This document shows positions 7,121 to 15,857 of a stretch of DNA of 49,955 bases, in pieces. The notes under the pieces were generated by a model. It worked only from the letters and a program-made list of their open reading frames with translations, was not told where the DNA came from and did no database searches. Origin of the DNA: Candidatus Woesearchaeota archaeon (lineage in GTDB: Archaea; Nanobdellota; Nanobdellia; Woesearchaeales; CALCXY01); NCBI GenBank assembly GCA_937906345.1, contig CALCXY010000034.1, forward strand, positions 1 to 49,955. Direction: 5' to 3'. Within the stretch, counting starts at the first letter, position 1, and every line of letters begins with the position of its first letter. The translations under genes and the position numbers were made by a program.

Positions 7121-10100
7121 TTATTCCACCAATATTTCTCTATGCACAACTCTCCTTACCTTATCATTACTAATCACAAATCTTGCATCATATAATCCAG
7201 GCTCTAGTGTCGGTAATTCAAGGAATAATTTCCTAGATTGTGTTCCTCTCTTTGATAAATCAAAATGCCTACTCTTAGCAACTGCTCCAAATTCAGTTAA
7301 GGTTGCTGTCATTTGCAAATTTCTTAAATTAGTCTCTCCATCATTCCTTACTGTTATTTGAGCAAAATATAAGCTAGATCCTCTAACACTTCCTGCCCCT
7401 CTCAATGAAATATGCTCTACTTTTAATCCTGGTTGAGGCTTTGAAAGACATTGTCCATTTAAACATCCAAATCTACATGATTGTACAAAATTTGGCGTAT
7501 CACTAGCTACACAACTACTTGTTGGAGTTCCTGCACTCAAACATACAAAGCTTCTAAAGTTTTGCACAATATCATTACCACTGCAAGTAAACTTCCCTAT
7601 AATATTATCAGCACCACAATCAGTATTCACTAAACATAAAATATTTTGGAATCCGCAGAAACTTGCACCTGTTCCAGGATTAGTACATGTATCCTGAGTA
7701 AATGGATTATTATCATCACAATCATTATCATTAAAACATGCAACATCAGTACATGCATCGTTTTCACATACTTGAGTATTATTACAATCTTGGAATAATG
7801 TAGGAATATCTTGAATCTGACATGTTGCACTTCCTGTTCCAGCATTTAAACAAGTGTGATCCCTAAACGTATCAGACACATTACCATTAATATCACAAAA
7901 TGGATTTCCTAAAAATCCATCTATTCCACAATCAGTTTCTAGATTACAAGCAACATTTGCACAAGCCGCATTCTCACAAACTTGATTATTAGCACAATCA
8001 GTTACTAATTGAGTAGAATCTACAAAACTACAACTACTATTTGCTTGACCTGCTAAATTACAAGTATGATCTCTAAACGTATCAGACACATTACCATCAC
8101 CATCACAAAAAGTATTACCTAGTAAACCATCAACACCACAATCACTCTCTTGGCTACATGCTACATTGAAACAAGCACCGTTTTCACACGTTTCACTTGC
8201 TGTACAATCATCTATAACTTGGAATACTCCTCCTACTTGACATTCAGATGCATTTGTTCCTGGATTAACACAGGTATGATCAATAAACGTGTCAGCTGCA
8301 TCATCATTACCATCACAAAAAGGACTTCCTAAAAAACCATCTACTCCACAATCACTCTCTTGACTACATGCTATAGCAGTATTCAAACAAGTAGCATTAG
8401 CAGCACCTGGATTAATACAATCATCTTGAGTATTCACATTCCCATCATCACAATCACCATTAACAAAACAAGCAACAGTATGACAAGCGCCATTCTCACA
8501 AGCTTCACTAGCAGTACAATCAGTTGCTAACTGCACATTATCATTAAAATTACAAAAACTCGTACCAGTCCCAGCATTATTACACAAATGAGACCTAAAA
8601 GTATCAGACACATCCCCACTACCATCACAAAAAGTATTACCTAGTAAACCATCAACACCACAATCACCATTAACAAAACAAGTAATAGCAGTATTCACAC
8701 AAGTAGCATTAGCAGTACCAGGACCAACACAAACATCCTCAGTATTCACATTCCCATCATCACAATCACCATTAACAAAACACGCAACAGTCTGACAAGC
8801 ACCATTCTCACAAGCTTCACTAGCAGTACAATCATCAAATAACAAAACAGTATCTACTGCACTACAAGAACTAGTATTAGTTCCTGCATTATTACATGTA
8901 TGATCTCTTAACGTATCAGACACATCTCCACTACCATCACAAAAAGTATTACCTAAAAAACCATCTATTCCACAATCACTCTCTTGATTACATACTATAG
9001 CAGTATTCAAACAAAAACTTGCTCCTGTTCCAGGACTTATGCAATCATCTTGAGTATTCACATTCCCATCATCACAATCACCATTAACAAAACACGCAAC
9101 ACTCACACATGCCCCATTTTCACATGTTTCAGTTGCAGTACAATCATCAATTACCATAGGAGTTGTAGTTGCAGTACAAGCTGCGTTTCCAGTCCCACCA
9201 TTATTACATGTATGATCTATGAAAGTGTCAGCTGCATCATTATTACCATCACAAAAAGGCTGTCCTAAAAAACCATCAACACCACAATCTCCTTCAACAA
9301 AACACGCAATAGGATTATTTTGACATACTGAATTAACAGTTCCAGCATTTAAGCACAAATCTTCAGTATTTGCATCATTATCATCACAATCACCATTAAC
9401 AAAACAATTAAAATAAAAAACATTTACACTTGAAGATGCACTAGCACCTTTAGGATCAGTTAAAACAAAATCAACAAGAGTTTGCCCTAAAAAATTAAGA
9501 GTAGGAGTTATTGTTAATACATGAGTTAAAGCATCAACACTTGTGATGATTCCATTTGAAGGATTAGCAGTCCATGTTAAACTTGATTGAGGATCATCTA
9601 TATCATCCCCATATAAATCCAAATCAAAAATGATTTGTTTATTCTTCACTTGTTCTTGATCTGGAATAGGTAAAATAAAAGGTGCATTATTTGTTGTTGA
9701 CATTTGTCTAGCAATATCTAAATCAGTAGTTAAAATAACAAAAGAATCTTGAATAGTGTTAAATCCATTAAGAGCAATAGTATAAGTGTATGTTCCTGTA
9801 ACAAATCCTGATAAGACTAATTGTCCAAGCGCATCTGTAACTCCATTAAAACCATTATTAACAGTTATAGCAGCTCCTGGTAACACTGTTCCTGTTCCTT
9901 CTTCACTTATACTCCAAGTAACTGAAGATGTTGGTTGCTTATCTACAAAAACGGTTTTACTAATACTATCTTTAATATTATCTAACGCAGTAGCAGGACA
10001 ATTAAGTGCTTCACCTTCTAAAGAAACTAAAAACTGCCCATCATTTGGAAATGTAACATCAAAATTTACTTTTTTCGCTTTATCATCAGGATTAGAAGCA

Positions 10101-11056
10101 AATTGTATAGTAGTATCTAAAATATTTGTACCTGATTTTGTAACTTTTAAATCAACCTCAGTTCCTAAAGGCGTATTAACCCCTCCATTATTCATATAAT
10201 TACTAATTTTTTCTACATCAAAGGTAACTAATTCTCCTTCAACAGGAAAACTATCTCTTGGAAGTAAATCATTTAAGATTGTATAACATTTATTTAAGGG
10301 CCTTGCTGGTTGCACTTGTATTACTTTAGTAGAAGCTTGATTTACTTTTGAAGAACATTGACAATCTGTAACATCAGTTGTCGCTTCAACTGTAAATTGA
10401 CCAGTTGATGCAGGTGTAAAAGTAAAGGTTCTCTTATCAGTAGAATCCATCCTTAAGTTAAGATTTTTAGTTTTTGAAAAAACAACTGTATTGGATGCAT
10501 CTTTTACAGTAATTTTAAGCTTTGTTTCAGCTGAATAATGATCATCAAATCCATTTGGAGTAAAAAAAGGAGGTTGTTGATTTTCTCTAAAAGCACTTTG
10601 AGTTGTAGTAGAGATATCAGCATCAATACCTATTACTATAGGTTCATTTACAAATCCTGAATTAACCACTTTAATAGATACAGGACTTCTACAATTCTTT
10701 GCCTGGTTAAAGAAATTGTTATAAGTTATAGCACCATCTCCTTGAGAAAATACTCTAAATTCTTTAGGAATAAAACAATTAGCATAAAAATATTCTCCAT
10801 AATAAACAATATTATTGGTGCTTGGAAAAGGAATAACTAATTTATTAGATCCTCCTGAATTTTGATCAAATATTTTATTTCCTACATTAACACAATTAGT
10901 ATCTTGACACTTGTAAACTACACCTTGGACTTGTGTAACAGGATTATTATTAGATTTCTCAAAGAAAAAATTCTTTTCATCAAAGGTTGCAGAAGCTACC
11001 ACTATCTGCATCAAAAGGATTAATGTTAGTACCCCCAAAACTCTCTTTACACCCAT
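7121..11056 (-). CDS. giant secreted Cys-rich repeat surface protein
   Basis: The 1311-residue protein has a signal peptide (VLGVLTLILLMQIVVASA). About 530 residues of beta-type domains follow, including a carboxypeptidase-regulatory-like segment (GAAITVNNGFNGVTDALGQL, near 395) and a cadherin/Ig-like segment near 455-545. Residues of about 550-1205 are Cys-rich modules: five short (about 34 residues, DCDDGN..T.D.C) and seven long (about 70 residues, DCG.DG.LG..FCDG). A beta domain of about 105 residues ends the protein. No C-terminal TM helix is visible, so it is released or held by other proteins. Many modules contain N-X-S/T sequons. The Asp-rich DCDDGNVNT loops suggest calcium binding. 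Its job is unknown; adhesion or envelope structure is plausible. Confidence 0.75.
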   Translation of the reverse strand: MGVKRVLGVLTLILLMQIVVASATFDEKNFFFEKSNNNPVTQVQGVVYKCQDTNCVNVGNKIFDQNSGGSNKLVIPFPSTNNIVYYGEYFYANCFIPKEFRVFSQGDGAITYNNFFNQAKNCRSPVSIKVVNSGFVNEPIVIGIDADISTTTQSAFRENQQPPFFTPNGFDDHYSAETKLKITVKDASNTVVFSKTKNLNLRMDSTDKRTFTFTPASTGQFTVEATTDVTDCQCSSKVNQASTKVIQVQPARPLNKCYTILNDLLPRDSFPVEGELVTFDVEKISNYMNNGGVNTPLGTEVDLKVTKSGTNILDTTIQFASNPDDKAKKVNFDVTFPNDGQFLVSLEGEALNCPATALDNIKDSISKTVFVDKQPTSSVTWSISEEGTGTVLPGAAITVNNGFNGVTDALGQLVLSGFVTGTYTYTIALNGFNTIQDSFVILTTDLDIARQMSTTNNAPFILPIPDQEQVKNKQIIFDLDLYGDDIDDPQSSLTWTANPSNGIITSVDALTHVLTITPTLNFLGQTLVDFVLTDPKGASASSSVNVFYFNCFVNGDCDDNDANTEDLCLNAGTVNSVCQNNPIACFVEGDCGVDGFLGQPFCDGNNDAADTFIDHTCNNGGTGNAACTATTTPMVIDDCTATETCENGACVSVACFVNGDCDDGNVNTQDDCISPGTGASFCLNTAIVCNQESDCGIDGFLGNTFCDGSGDVSDTLRDHTCNNAGTNTSSCSAVDTVLLFDDCTASEACENGACQTVACFVNGDCDDGNVNTEDVCVGPGTANATCVNTAITCFVNGDCGVDGLLGNTFCDGSGDVSDTFRSHLCNNAGTGTSFCNFNDNVQLATDCTASEACENGACHTVACFVNGDCDDGNVNTQDDCINPGAANATCLNTAIACSQESDCGVDGFLGSPFCDGNDDAADTFIDHTCVNPGTNASECQVGGVFQVIDDCTASETCENGACFNVACSQESDCGVDGLLGNTFCDGDGNVSDTFRDHTCNLAGQANSSCSFVDSTQLVTDCANNQVCENAACANVACNLETDCGIDGFLGNPFCDINGNVSDTFRDHTCLNAGTGSATCQIQDIPTLFQDCNNTQVCENDACTDVACFNDNDCDDNNPFTQDTCTNPGTGASFCGFQNILCLVNTDCGADNIIGKFTCSGNDIVQNFRSFVCLSAGTPTSSCVASDTPNFVQSCRFGCLNGQCLSKPQPGLKVEHISLRGAGSVRGSSLYFAQITVRNDGETNLRNLQMTATLTEFGAVAKSRHFDLSKRGTQSRKLFLELPTLEPGLYDARFVISNDKVRRVVHREILVE
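7442..9408 (-). repeat. array of twelve Cys-rich module repeats inside the giant surface gene
   Basis: In protein order the modules run A B A B A B A B B B A B, with A about 34 and B about 70 residues. Several copies are nearly identical in DNA. For example, the stretch covering ATTCACATTCCCATCATCAC recurs near 8430, 8740 and 9055 with the same flanks. Such identity points to recent duplication or gene conversion. Outer copies have diverged more than the middle ones. Confidence 0.85.
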
Positions 11057-11097
11057 GTCTTCTCTTCTCTACCATATTCCTCTTTTTCAACCCCTAT

Positions 11098-11111
11098 TTT
11101 TTAAATTTAAA
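11098..11111 (-). promoter_or_regulatory. TATA box for the giant Cys-rich surface gene
   Basis: TTTAAATTTAAA on the minus strand is centred about 48 nt before the ATG at 11056, giving a leader of about 20 nt that contains the purine stretch GAGAAGAG. Confidence 0.5.
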
Positions 11112-11133
11112 CAATAATAGCAATAGTGAATCA

Positions 11134-12849
11134 TTATCTATTTATAATAACTTCGCCTGTTTCAGGGTCAACAATTACATCTGATGGATCAAATACATCA
11201 AAAGCATCTCCACTACCATCTCTTCCATGCTTTCCTTTCTTTTTAACAACATCTCTTATTTTCCTTGATCCTGATTTAGCCTTATTAAGAAGATAAGCAA
11301 AAAGTCCATAAGTAAGAGTTTCGGGTATAACTTGAACTATAGGCCTGTTTAAATCTCCACTTCTACTATGATTTTTTGTAACAAATTGTGAAGTTACTGG
11401 AAAAGTATAAGCTATTTTTGATAATCCATCTAATAATTTATTATTAGACCTAATTCTTTTTTCTAAAGTAACAGCTGGATCTCCTGCTTGTAATTTTAAT
11501 TTTTGTTTTGCAGCTGTAAAATTACCAGGATAAAAAACATCAGCATCAGCACCAGTACCATAATCTTGGCCTCTAAGAACTCTAGTAACATGATAAACTA
11601 CTCCACTTGCAATATCTTCAGGAACATTATGTTTATTTTTTCCACTTATTTTTCCAATTGCTCGTAAACCACCATCTGTTGGTAATCCAACTACTAAATT
11701 TGTACCAGCTCTAACAACATTACCTACTGGAATATAATCAAGTACTCTTTTCTTTTCACCGCTTAATGTATTTTTACTAAAAATATTCTTTAATAATCTC
11801 CCAGATTGTACAAATCTAGATTTTACTCTATCTCGTAATCTATCTTTACGAACATGATCACCATACTCATTAACATTTTCTCTATATTGTGAAAATCCTC
11901 TTCTAAACCATCCTTTTCTTTTCTCAACTTTTGCATATGATTTCATCCCACTTGGAACTGCAATAGCATCAGGATCTGGTTTTGATTCTTTTTTATAAGA
12001 TGCCATTCCACTTGGAACAGGAACTAAATCATCTTTAGGCTCAACTGGTTTAATTTTTTCTTCTAAACTAGTAGGCACTGTACTTTTCTTACTTTCATAA
12101 GATACCATTCCACTTGGAACTACAATATCTTCTTTTACCTCTTTAACAGGTTCTAAAACTCCACCATACTTACTTTTAACTTGTGGAGCAGAAGCAATAA
12201 TTGGTTTTGGAAAAATTGTATGTGCAATCTCTTCTTCTAAAACAGTAGGTGCTGAACTTCTTATACTCTTATAAGAACTCATACCACTAGGAACCGGAAT
12301 TGAATCATCAATTTTAATAACTCTAGCACTAGATGTTCTTCCTCTTACAGGTGAAGATCCTCTTGCATATAAACTATCAACAAAAGGTCCTAATAAAATA
12401 GTGCCAGTTAAAATAGCAGCTAAAGCTTTTTGTCTTCCACTATTGAAAACTCTCCTATACATAGGAACATGATCTACTTTATCATCAGAATCTGAATAAG
12501 TTTCAGCTTGTGATTGTGCAACAGGTTTAACTGATTCTACTGGTTTAACATAAGCAGCATCAGGTTTTGATTGTGAAACAATTGGTTCAGTTACTGTAAC
12601 TTCTGTTAAATTTTCAGGAGTACTTACTCTTTGAGTTAAATCTACATTCCCTCTAACAGGTTGCGCAACATAAGATTGCCTTGAAAAATCAACTTCTGGA
12701 GTTGGTTCACTACGTGTATAAGAGGTATTTGGTAAAGCATTAATTTTAGATAATCGTAATGATTCTTGAAACCCAACTGAAGCAGGAGAAAACGTATTAT
12801 TATTGCTTCGAGTAAAATGCTCTTTGATTTGTTTAATGATTGTGACCAC
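11134..12849 (-). CDS. TM-anchored protein with four PSGMxSY repeats, unknown family
   Basis: The 571-residue protein opens without a signal peptide. A polar, low-complexity N-terminus of about 135 residues leads to one probable TM helix (ALAAILTGTILLGPFVDSLY, about 138-160). Four copies of the motif VPSGM.SY follow near residues 187, 246, 281 and 299, each in a disordered Pro/Ser/Glu-rich setting. A basic region (about 310-370) and a globular stretch of about 180 residues follow. The end is again basic then acidic. The start is GTG with GGGA just upstream; no other Met occurs before residue 128. It shares polarity and setting with the upstream TM protein gene. No family is recognised. Confidence 0.6.
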   Translation of the reverse strand: MVTIIKQIKEHFTRSNNNTFSPASVGFQESLRLSKINALPNTSYTRSEPTPEVDFSRQSYVAQPVRGNVDLTQRVSTPENLTEVTVTEPIVSQSKPDAAYVKPVESVKPVAQSQAETYSDSDDKVDHVPMYRRVFNSGRQKALAAILTGTILLGPFVDSLYARGSSPVRGRTSSARVIKIDDSIPVPSGMSSYKSIRSSAPTVLEEEIAHTIFPKPIIASAPQVKSKYGGVLEPVKEVKEDIVVPSGMVSYESKKSTVPTSLEEKIKPVEPKDDLVPVPSGMASYKKESKPDPDAIAVPSGMKSYAKVEKRKGWFRRGFSQYRENVNEYGDHVRKDRLRDRVKSRFVQSGRLLKNIFSKNTLSGEKKRVLDYIPVGNVVRAGTNLVVGLPTDGGLRAIGKISGKNKHNVPEDIASGVVYHVTRVLRGQDYGTGADADVFYPGNFTAAKQKLKLQAGDPAVTLEKRIRSNNKLLDGLSKIAYTFPVTSQFVTKNHSRSGDLNRPIVQVIPETLTYGLFAYLLNKAKSGSRKIRDVVKKKGKHGRDGSGDAFDVFDPSDVIVDPETGEVIINR

Positions 12850-12867
12850 TCCCGTTAAATTGAAATG

Positions 12868-12897
12868 AAAAAAATAAAAACAAGATCTTTAGATCTT
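12868..12897 (-). terminator. hairpin plus T-run after the 560-codon TM protein gene
   Basis: Overlapping the stop codon on the minus strand, AAGATCT-AA-AGATCTT forms a 7-bp stem (12882-12897) followed by G, five T, A and seven T. This looks like an intrinsic terminator. It lies within the 46 nt separating two same-strand genes, so it may only partly stop readthrough. Confidence 0.55.
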
Positions 12898-14578
12898 ATT
12901 GTAATAATTGCGGACCAGTATACATTAATTCAATTCTACCGTTTTTTGATACTTTGTCAACAGCAGCTTTTTGTTCAGCAGTCCAACCAGTATGTGGATT
13001 GAGTGCTATAACAGTATCACTTACTAATTCATCATCTGCATTGTCTCCTCTTCCAAATCCACCGTTAATATAGATTGATTCTCTATCAGCTTTAGGTACT
13101 AACATTTGTCCTAATAGCGCATCCATAACCTTTCTTGCTTTTTTATCTCCTAAAAGCTCTTCAAGAGGTAAATCTGAAAGCTTTATTTGGAAAGGTGTAG
13201 TATCTTCTAAGACTCTATCAGTTCCACCAGCTGCATTCCTAAATTTACCATCAATTTTAGTTGTTGAAACAGTAAACTCATATTGATCCAAATCAGTTTG
13301 CATATCTGCTAAAGTTTTGTAAAGTTCTTTAGCAGCACCTTTATCAGATCCTTCATTTCTATACTCATCTAGCGCATTTTGAAGTTTTTGACCTGTTAAT
13401 TGCCTTTCAGGACTTCCATCATGAGCTTCTGCTTGTCCATATGTAAAATTATCAATTTCATATCTGTTGTTTCTATCTACTTTATTGAAAACTTTTCCAT
13501 CACTTACTCTGATAGCAGATACTCCATTTTCAGTTAAAGCTAAAATATATTTTTTATCTGTGGTTTGCGTTAAAGCTGAACCTAAACTTTGTGATAAGCC
13601 TGCATATGCATCAATCTTTTCAGTTAATGAAAGACCCCTATGCTCTGCATCAAATTTATCTTGAAGTTCATCAGATAAAGTATCTTTTAATCCAGCAAAC
13701 TCATCTTTAGCATGAGTAAGTTTTCCATCTAAATCTCCAAGAAATTTCTTACCTGATTTATAATCACTTGTTACAATAGTTTGAGTAACCATTCCAATTA
13801 TATCACGGAATGATTTACCAGTTGTTGATTCTCCAGTTAAAGCATTATACTCTTTAGCTAAATCTTTTGTAGCAACAACATTATCACCTAATGATATTAA
13901 TGCTGTTCTTGGATCATCAAATTTTGTTGGTAATGTTTGTAATTTAATTGCTTCAACAGATTTTACTGCATCATCTATACTTAAACCATTTAGATATGAT
14001 ACAATCCCATTATTTAAGTTAGATACATCAGAAGATGTAGCAGCTTGATGAGTTATAGTCTCATACATTAATTGATATTCAGTTTTAGGAGGAGGTGTTC
14101 CACTTGTTGTAGTAGGTGGTGGTGCAGTTACTAATGGAGGGAGAACATTTAATCTTTGAAGTTCTAATTGTGCTTGTGCTAATTGATCAGTTACATCAGC
14201 AAGACCAATTGTATATTCACCTTGTGCCTTTGTTAATGTAGCAATATTACTTTGACTAAGTTTTAAAGCTTCATCTCTTTGTTTATTTGATTCATTTAAT
14301 TCTGTAGATGTAATAGTATTAAGAAGATCATATTTGTCTGCTACCCATCCAGCAACAGATAAAGTAACTAATGCAGGTAAAACAACACGATATCCCAGAA
14401 ACTCAAGAACTTTTCGTTTTCTACTCCTTGTATCTACAGTTACATCAGCAAGACCAATTGTAACAGGATTTTCAAGTTGTACTGCCTCAAATGTTCCTGT
14501 ATCAGGTCCATTATCTTGTTCTTCACCTTGTCCATCACCACTTTGTTCAGTTAAAAAGTCATCATCATTTTCAGCCAT
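12896..14578 (-). CDS. single-TM protein with coiled coil and large extracellular region, unknown family
   Basis: The protein has about 560 residues. The N-terminal 50 residues are acidic and cytoplasmic. A basic RSRKRK precedes one TM helix (about 58-80), which predicts N-in, C-out topology. A Gln/Leu-rich coiled coil (about 85-145) and a Pro/Thr linker (PPPTTTSGTPPP) follow. The remaining 400 residues are mixed alpha/beta with no recognised domain. The octapeptide TIGLADVT occurs twice, on either side of the TM helix, encoded by an identical 26-nt DNA repeat. The ATG at 14578 is chosen over an upstream TTG because GAGGT ends about 9 nt before it. A TATA box gives a leader of about 26 nt. 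Confidence 0.65.
   Translation of the reverse strand: MAENDDDFLTEQSGDGQGEEQDNGPDTGTFEAVQLENPVTIGLADVTVDTRSRKRKVLEFLGYRVVLPALVTLSVAGWVADKYDLLNTITSTELNESNKQRDEALKLSQSNIATLTKAQGEYTIGLADVTDQLAQAQLELQRLNVLPPLVTAPPPTTTSGTPPPKTEYQLMYETITHQAATSSDVSNLNNGIVSYLNGLSIDDAVKSVEAIKLQTLPTKFDDPRTALISLGDNVVATKDLAKEYNALTGESTTGKSFRDIIGMVTQTIVTSDYKSGKKFLGDLDGKLTHAKDEFAGLKDTLSDELQDKFDAEHRGLSLTEKIDAYAGLSQSLGSALTQTTDKKYILALTENGVSAIRVSDGKVFNKVDRNNRYEIDNFTYGQAEAHDGSPERQLTGQKLQNALDEYRNEGSDKGAAKELYKTLADMQTDLDQYEFTVSTTKIDGKFRNAAGGTDRVLEDTTPFQIKLSDLPLEELLGDKKARKVMDALLGQMLVPKADRESIYINGGFGRGDNADDELVSDTVIALNPHTGWTAEQKAAVDKVSKNGRIELMYTGPQLLQ
14188..14462 (-). repeat. pair of exact 26-nt direct repeats flanking the TM-coding segment
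   Basis: The units are 14188-14213 and 14437-14462, identical over 26 nt and offset by 249 nt (83 codons). Both read TIGLADVT in the same frame. The segment between them encodes the only TM helix and most of the coiled coil. Confidence 0.85.
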
Positions 14579-14626
14579 TTTATCATTACCTCGCAAGTAT
14601 TATCTAAACAGGTAATACAGTATCAT

Positions 14627-14634
14627 TTATAAAC
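14627..14634 (-). promoter_or_regulatory. TATA box for the single-TM protein gene
   Basis: TTTATAAA (minus strand) is about 52 nt before the ATG at 14578, which leaves a leader of about 26 nt carrying the GAGGT ribosome site. Confidence 0.6.
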
Positions 14635-14755
14635 TTTTCGTTTTTGTTACTATTACGTAATGAATACAAAATAAGGGTTTTTTCAGTGTATACTCCTTAA
14701 CATTAAAGAATTAATAAACAATATCTTTTTTAAGTTTGAAAAATTCCATCTTATA

Positions 14756-15793
14756 ATGATATATATTATTGGTGCAGGACACGCAGGATGTTACGCTGCA
14801 TACCTTTTAGCAAAACAAAACCACACAGTTGAAATATTAGAAAAAAACAAGATTATAGGCTCTCCTGCGCAATGCACTGGCATTGTTACGAGAGATATTG
14901 ATTCCTTATTAAAAATACCAAATAAACTCATCCATACTACAATAAATCACGCTAGAATCCATGCACCAAACAAAGAATTTGTTAAAGTTAAGCTCAAAAA
15001 CGGAAATTATATCTTAAAAAGAACACAATTTGTTCAACACATAGCTGATTTAGCTGAAAAACAAGGTGTAAAAATAAAACAACAAAAATTCACACCTTCA
15101 ACTAAACTTAACTCACAATATATTATAGGAGCAGATTCTCCTAATTCAACTATTGGAAAAACCTATGGTTTCAAAACACAAAGAAAATTCTTTGAAGCAC
15201 CTCAAATATTAGCAGAATTCCCTAACGATAATATTATCGACTTATACACAAACCTAGGAACATTTGCTTGGGTCACGCCAGTAACTAAAAACACAGCATT
15301 AATTGGATTATTAGCTTACAAAGATTCTTTAAAATTAATGCAATCCTTCATGACTCGTCTTAACATAACCAAATCTCAAATCCTAGAACGTAATGGAGGC
15401 TATGTTCCTATTTTTGATCCTTATTTGAAAACACAAAAAAATAATATTTTTCTTTTAGGAGATGCTGCTACTCAAGTCAAAGCCACAACAGCTGGAGGAA
15501 TTATCCAAAGCATGATTGCTGCAAAAGCCTTAACTCATTCAATTATCCACAAAAAAAATTATGATGTTGAGTGGAGAAAAAAGCTATTCTTTGATTTATA
15601 CCTCCATCTCAAAACACATAAGATTTTACAAAAACTTAAAGCTCATGATTGGAATAAACTCATTGCTTTATTCCAACAGCCAAAACTAAAATCTATTTTA
15701 GAAAATAATAATAGAGAAAAAATATCAAAGTTTTTATTTCAATTACCCTTAACAGAACCAAAGCTATTAACTTATCTAAAATTCATATTGTAA
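14756..15793 (+). CDS. geranylgeranyl reductase family flavoprotein
   Basis: The 345-residue protein has an N-terminal FAD-binding GAGHAGCYAAYLL motif and an acidic residue ending strand 2 (VEILEK). A CTGIVT motif near residue 40 is typical of geranylgeranyl reductases, and the second FAD motif LLGDAATQVKATTAGGI lies near 240. In archaea this family saturates the isoprenoid chains of membrane lipids or of dolichol-type glycan carriers. Next to AglB, a role in saturating the dolichol phosphate carrier is an attractive guess, but membrane lipid reduction is equally possible. The ATG has a weak TTTTTTAAG box about 25 nt upstream, so it is probably leaderless. The C-terminus is shorter than in most digeranylgeranylglycerophospholipid reductases. 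Confidence 0.8.
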   Translation: MIYIIGAGHAGCYAAYLLAKQNHTVEILEKNKIIGSPAQCTGIVTRDIDSLLKIPNKLIHTTINHARIHAPNKEFVKVKLKNGNYILKRTQFVQHIADLAEKQGVKIKQQKFTPSTKLNSQYIIGADSPNSTIGKTYGFKTQRKFFEAPQILAEFPNDNIIDLYTNLGTFAWVTPVTKNTALIGLLAYKDSLKLMQSFMTRLNITKSQILERNGGYVPIFDPYLKTQKNNIFLLGDAATQVKATTAGGIIQSMIAAKALTHSIIHKKNYDVEWRKKLFFDLYLHLKTHKILQKLKAHDWNKLIALFQQPKLKSILENNNREKISKFLFQLPLTEPKLLTYLKFIL

Positions 15794-15857
15794 AAGGAAA
15801 ACCAAAAAAGAAAGCTTTTTAACCTCCCTAACTTTCCATTTCATTACTTGATCTAAA

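Noticed and set aside
7630-9268. Several small open frames on both strands over the Cys-module region
   Set aside because: They are shadows of the repetitive coding sequence, with Cys/Ile/Thr-biased nonsense composition and no ribosome sites.
7442-9408. CRISPR-like array
   Set aside because: Repeats are coding, 100-300 bp long, in frame and variable; there are no short unique spacers or cas genes.
14652-14661. 10-bp palindrome ATTACGTAAT between divergent genes as an operator
   Set aside because: Such short AT-rich palindromes are common by chance here, and neither promoter has a clear spacing relation to it.
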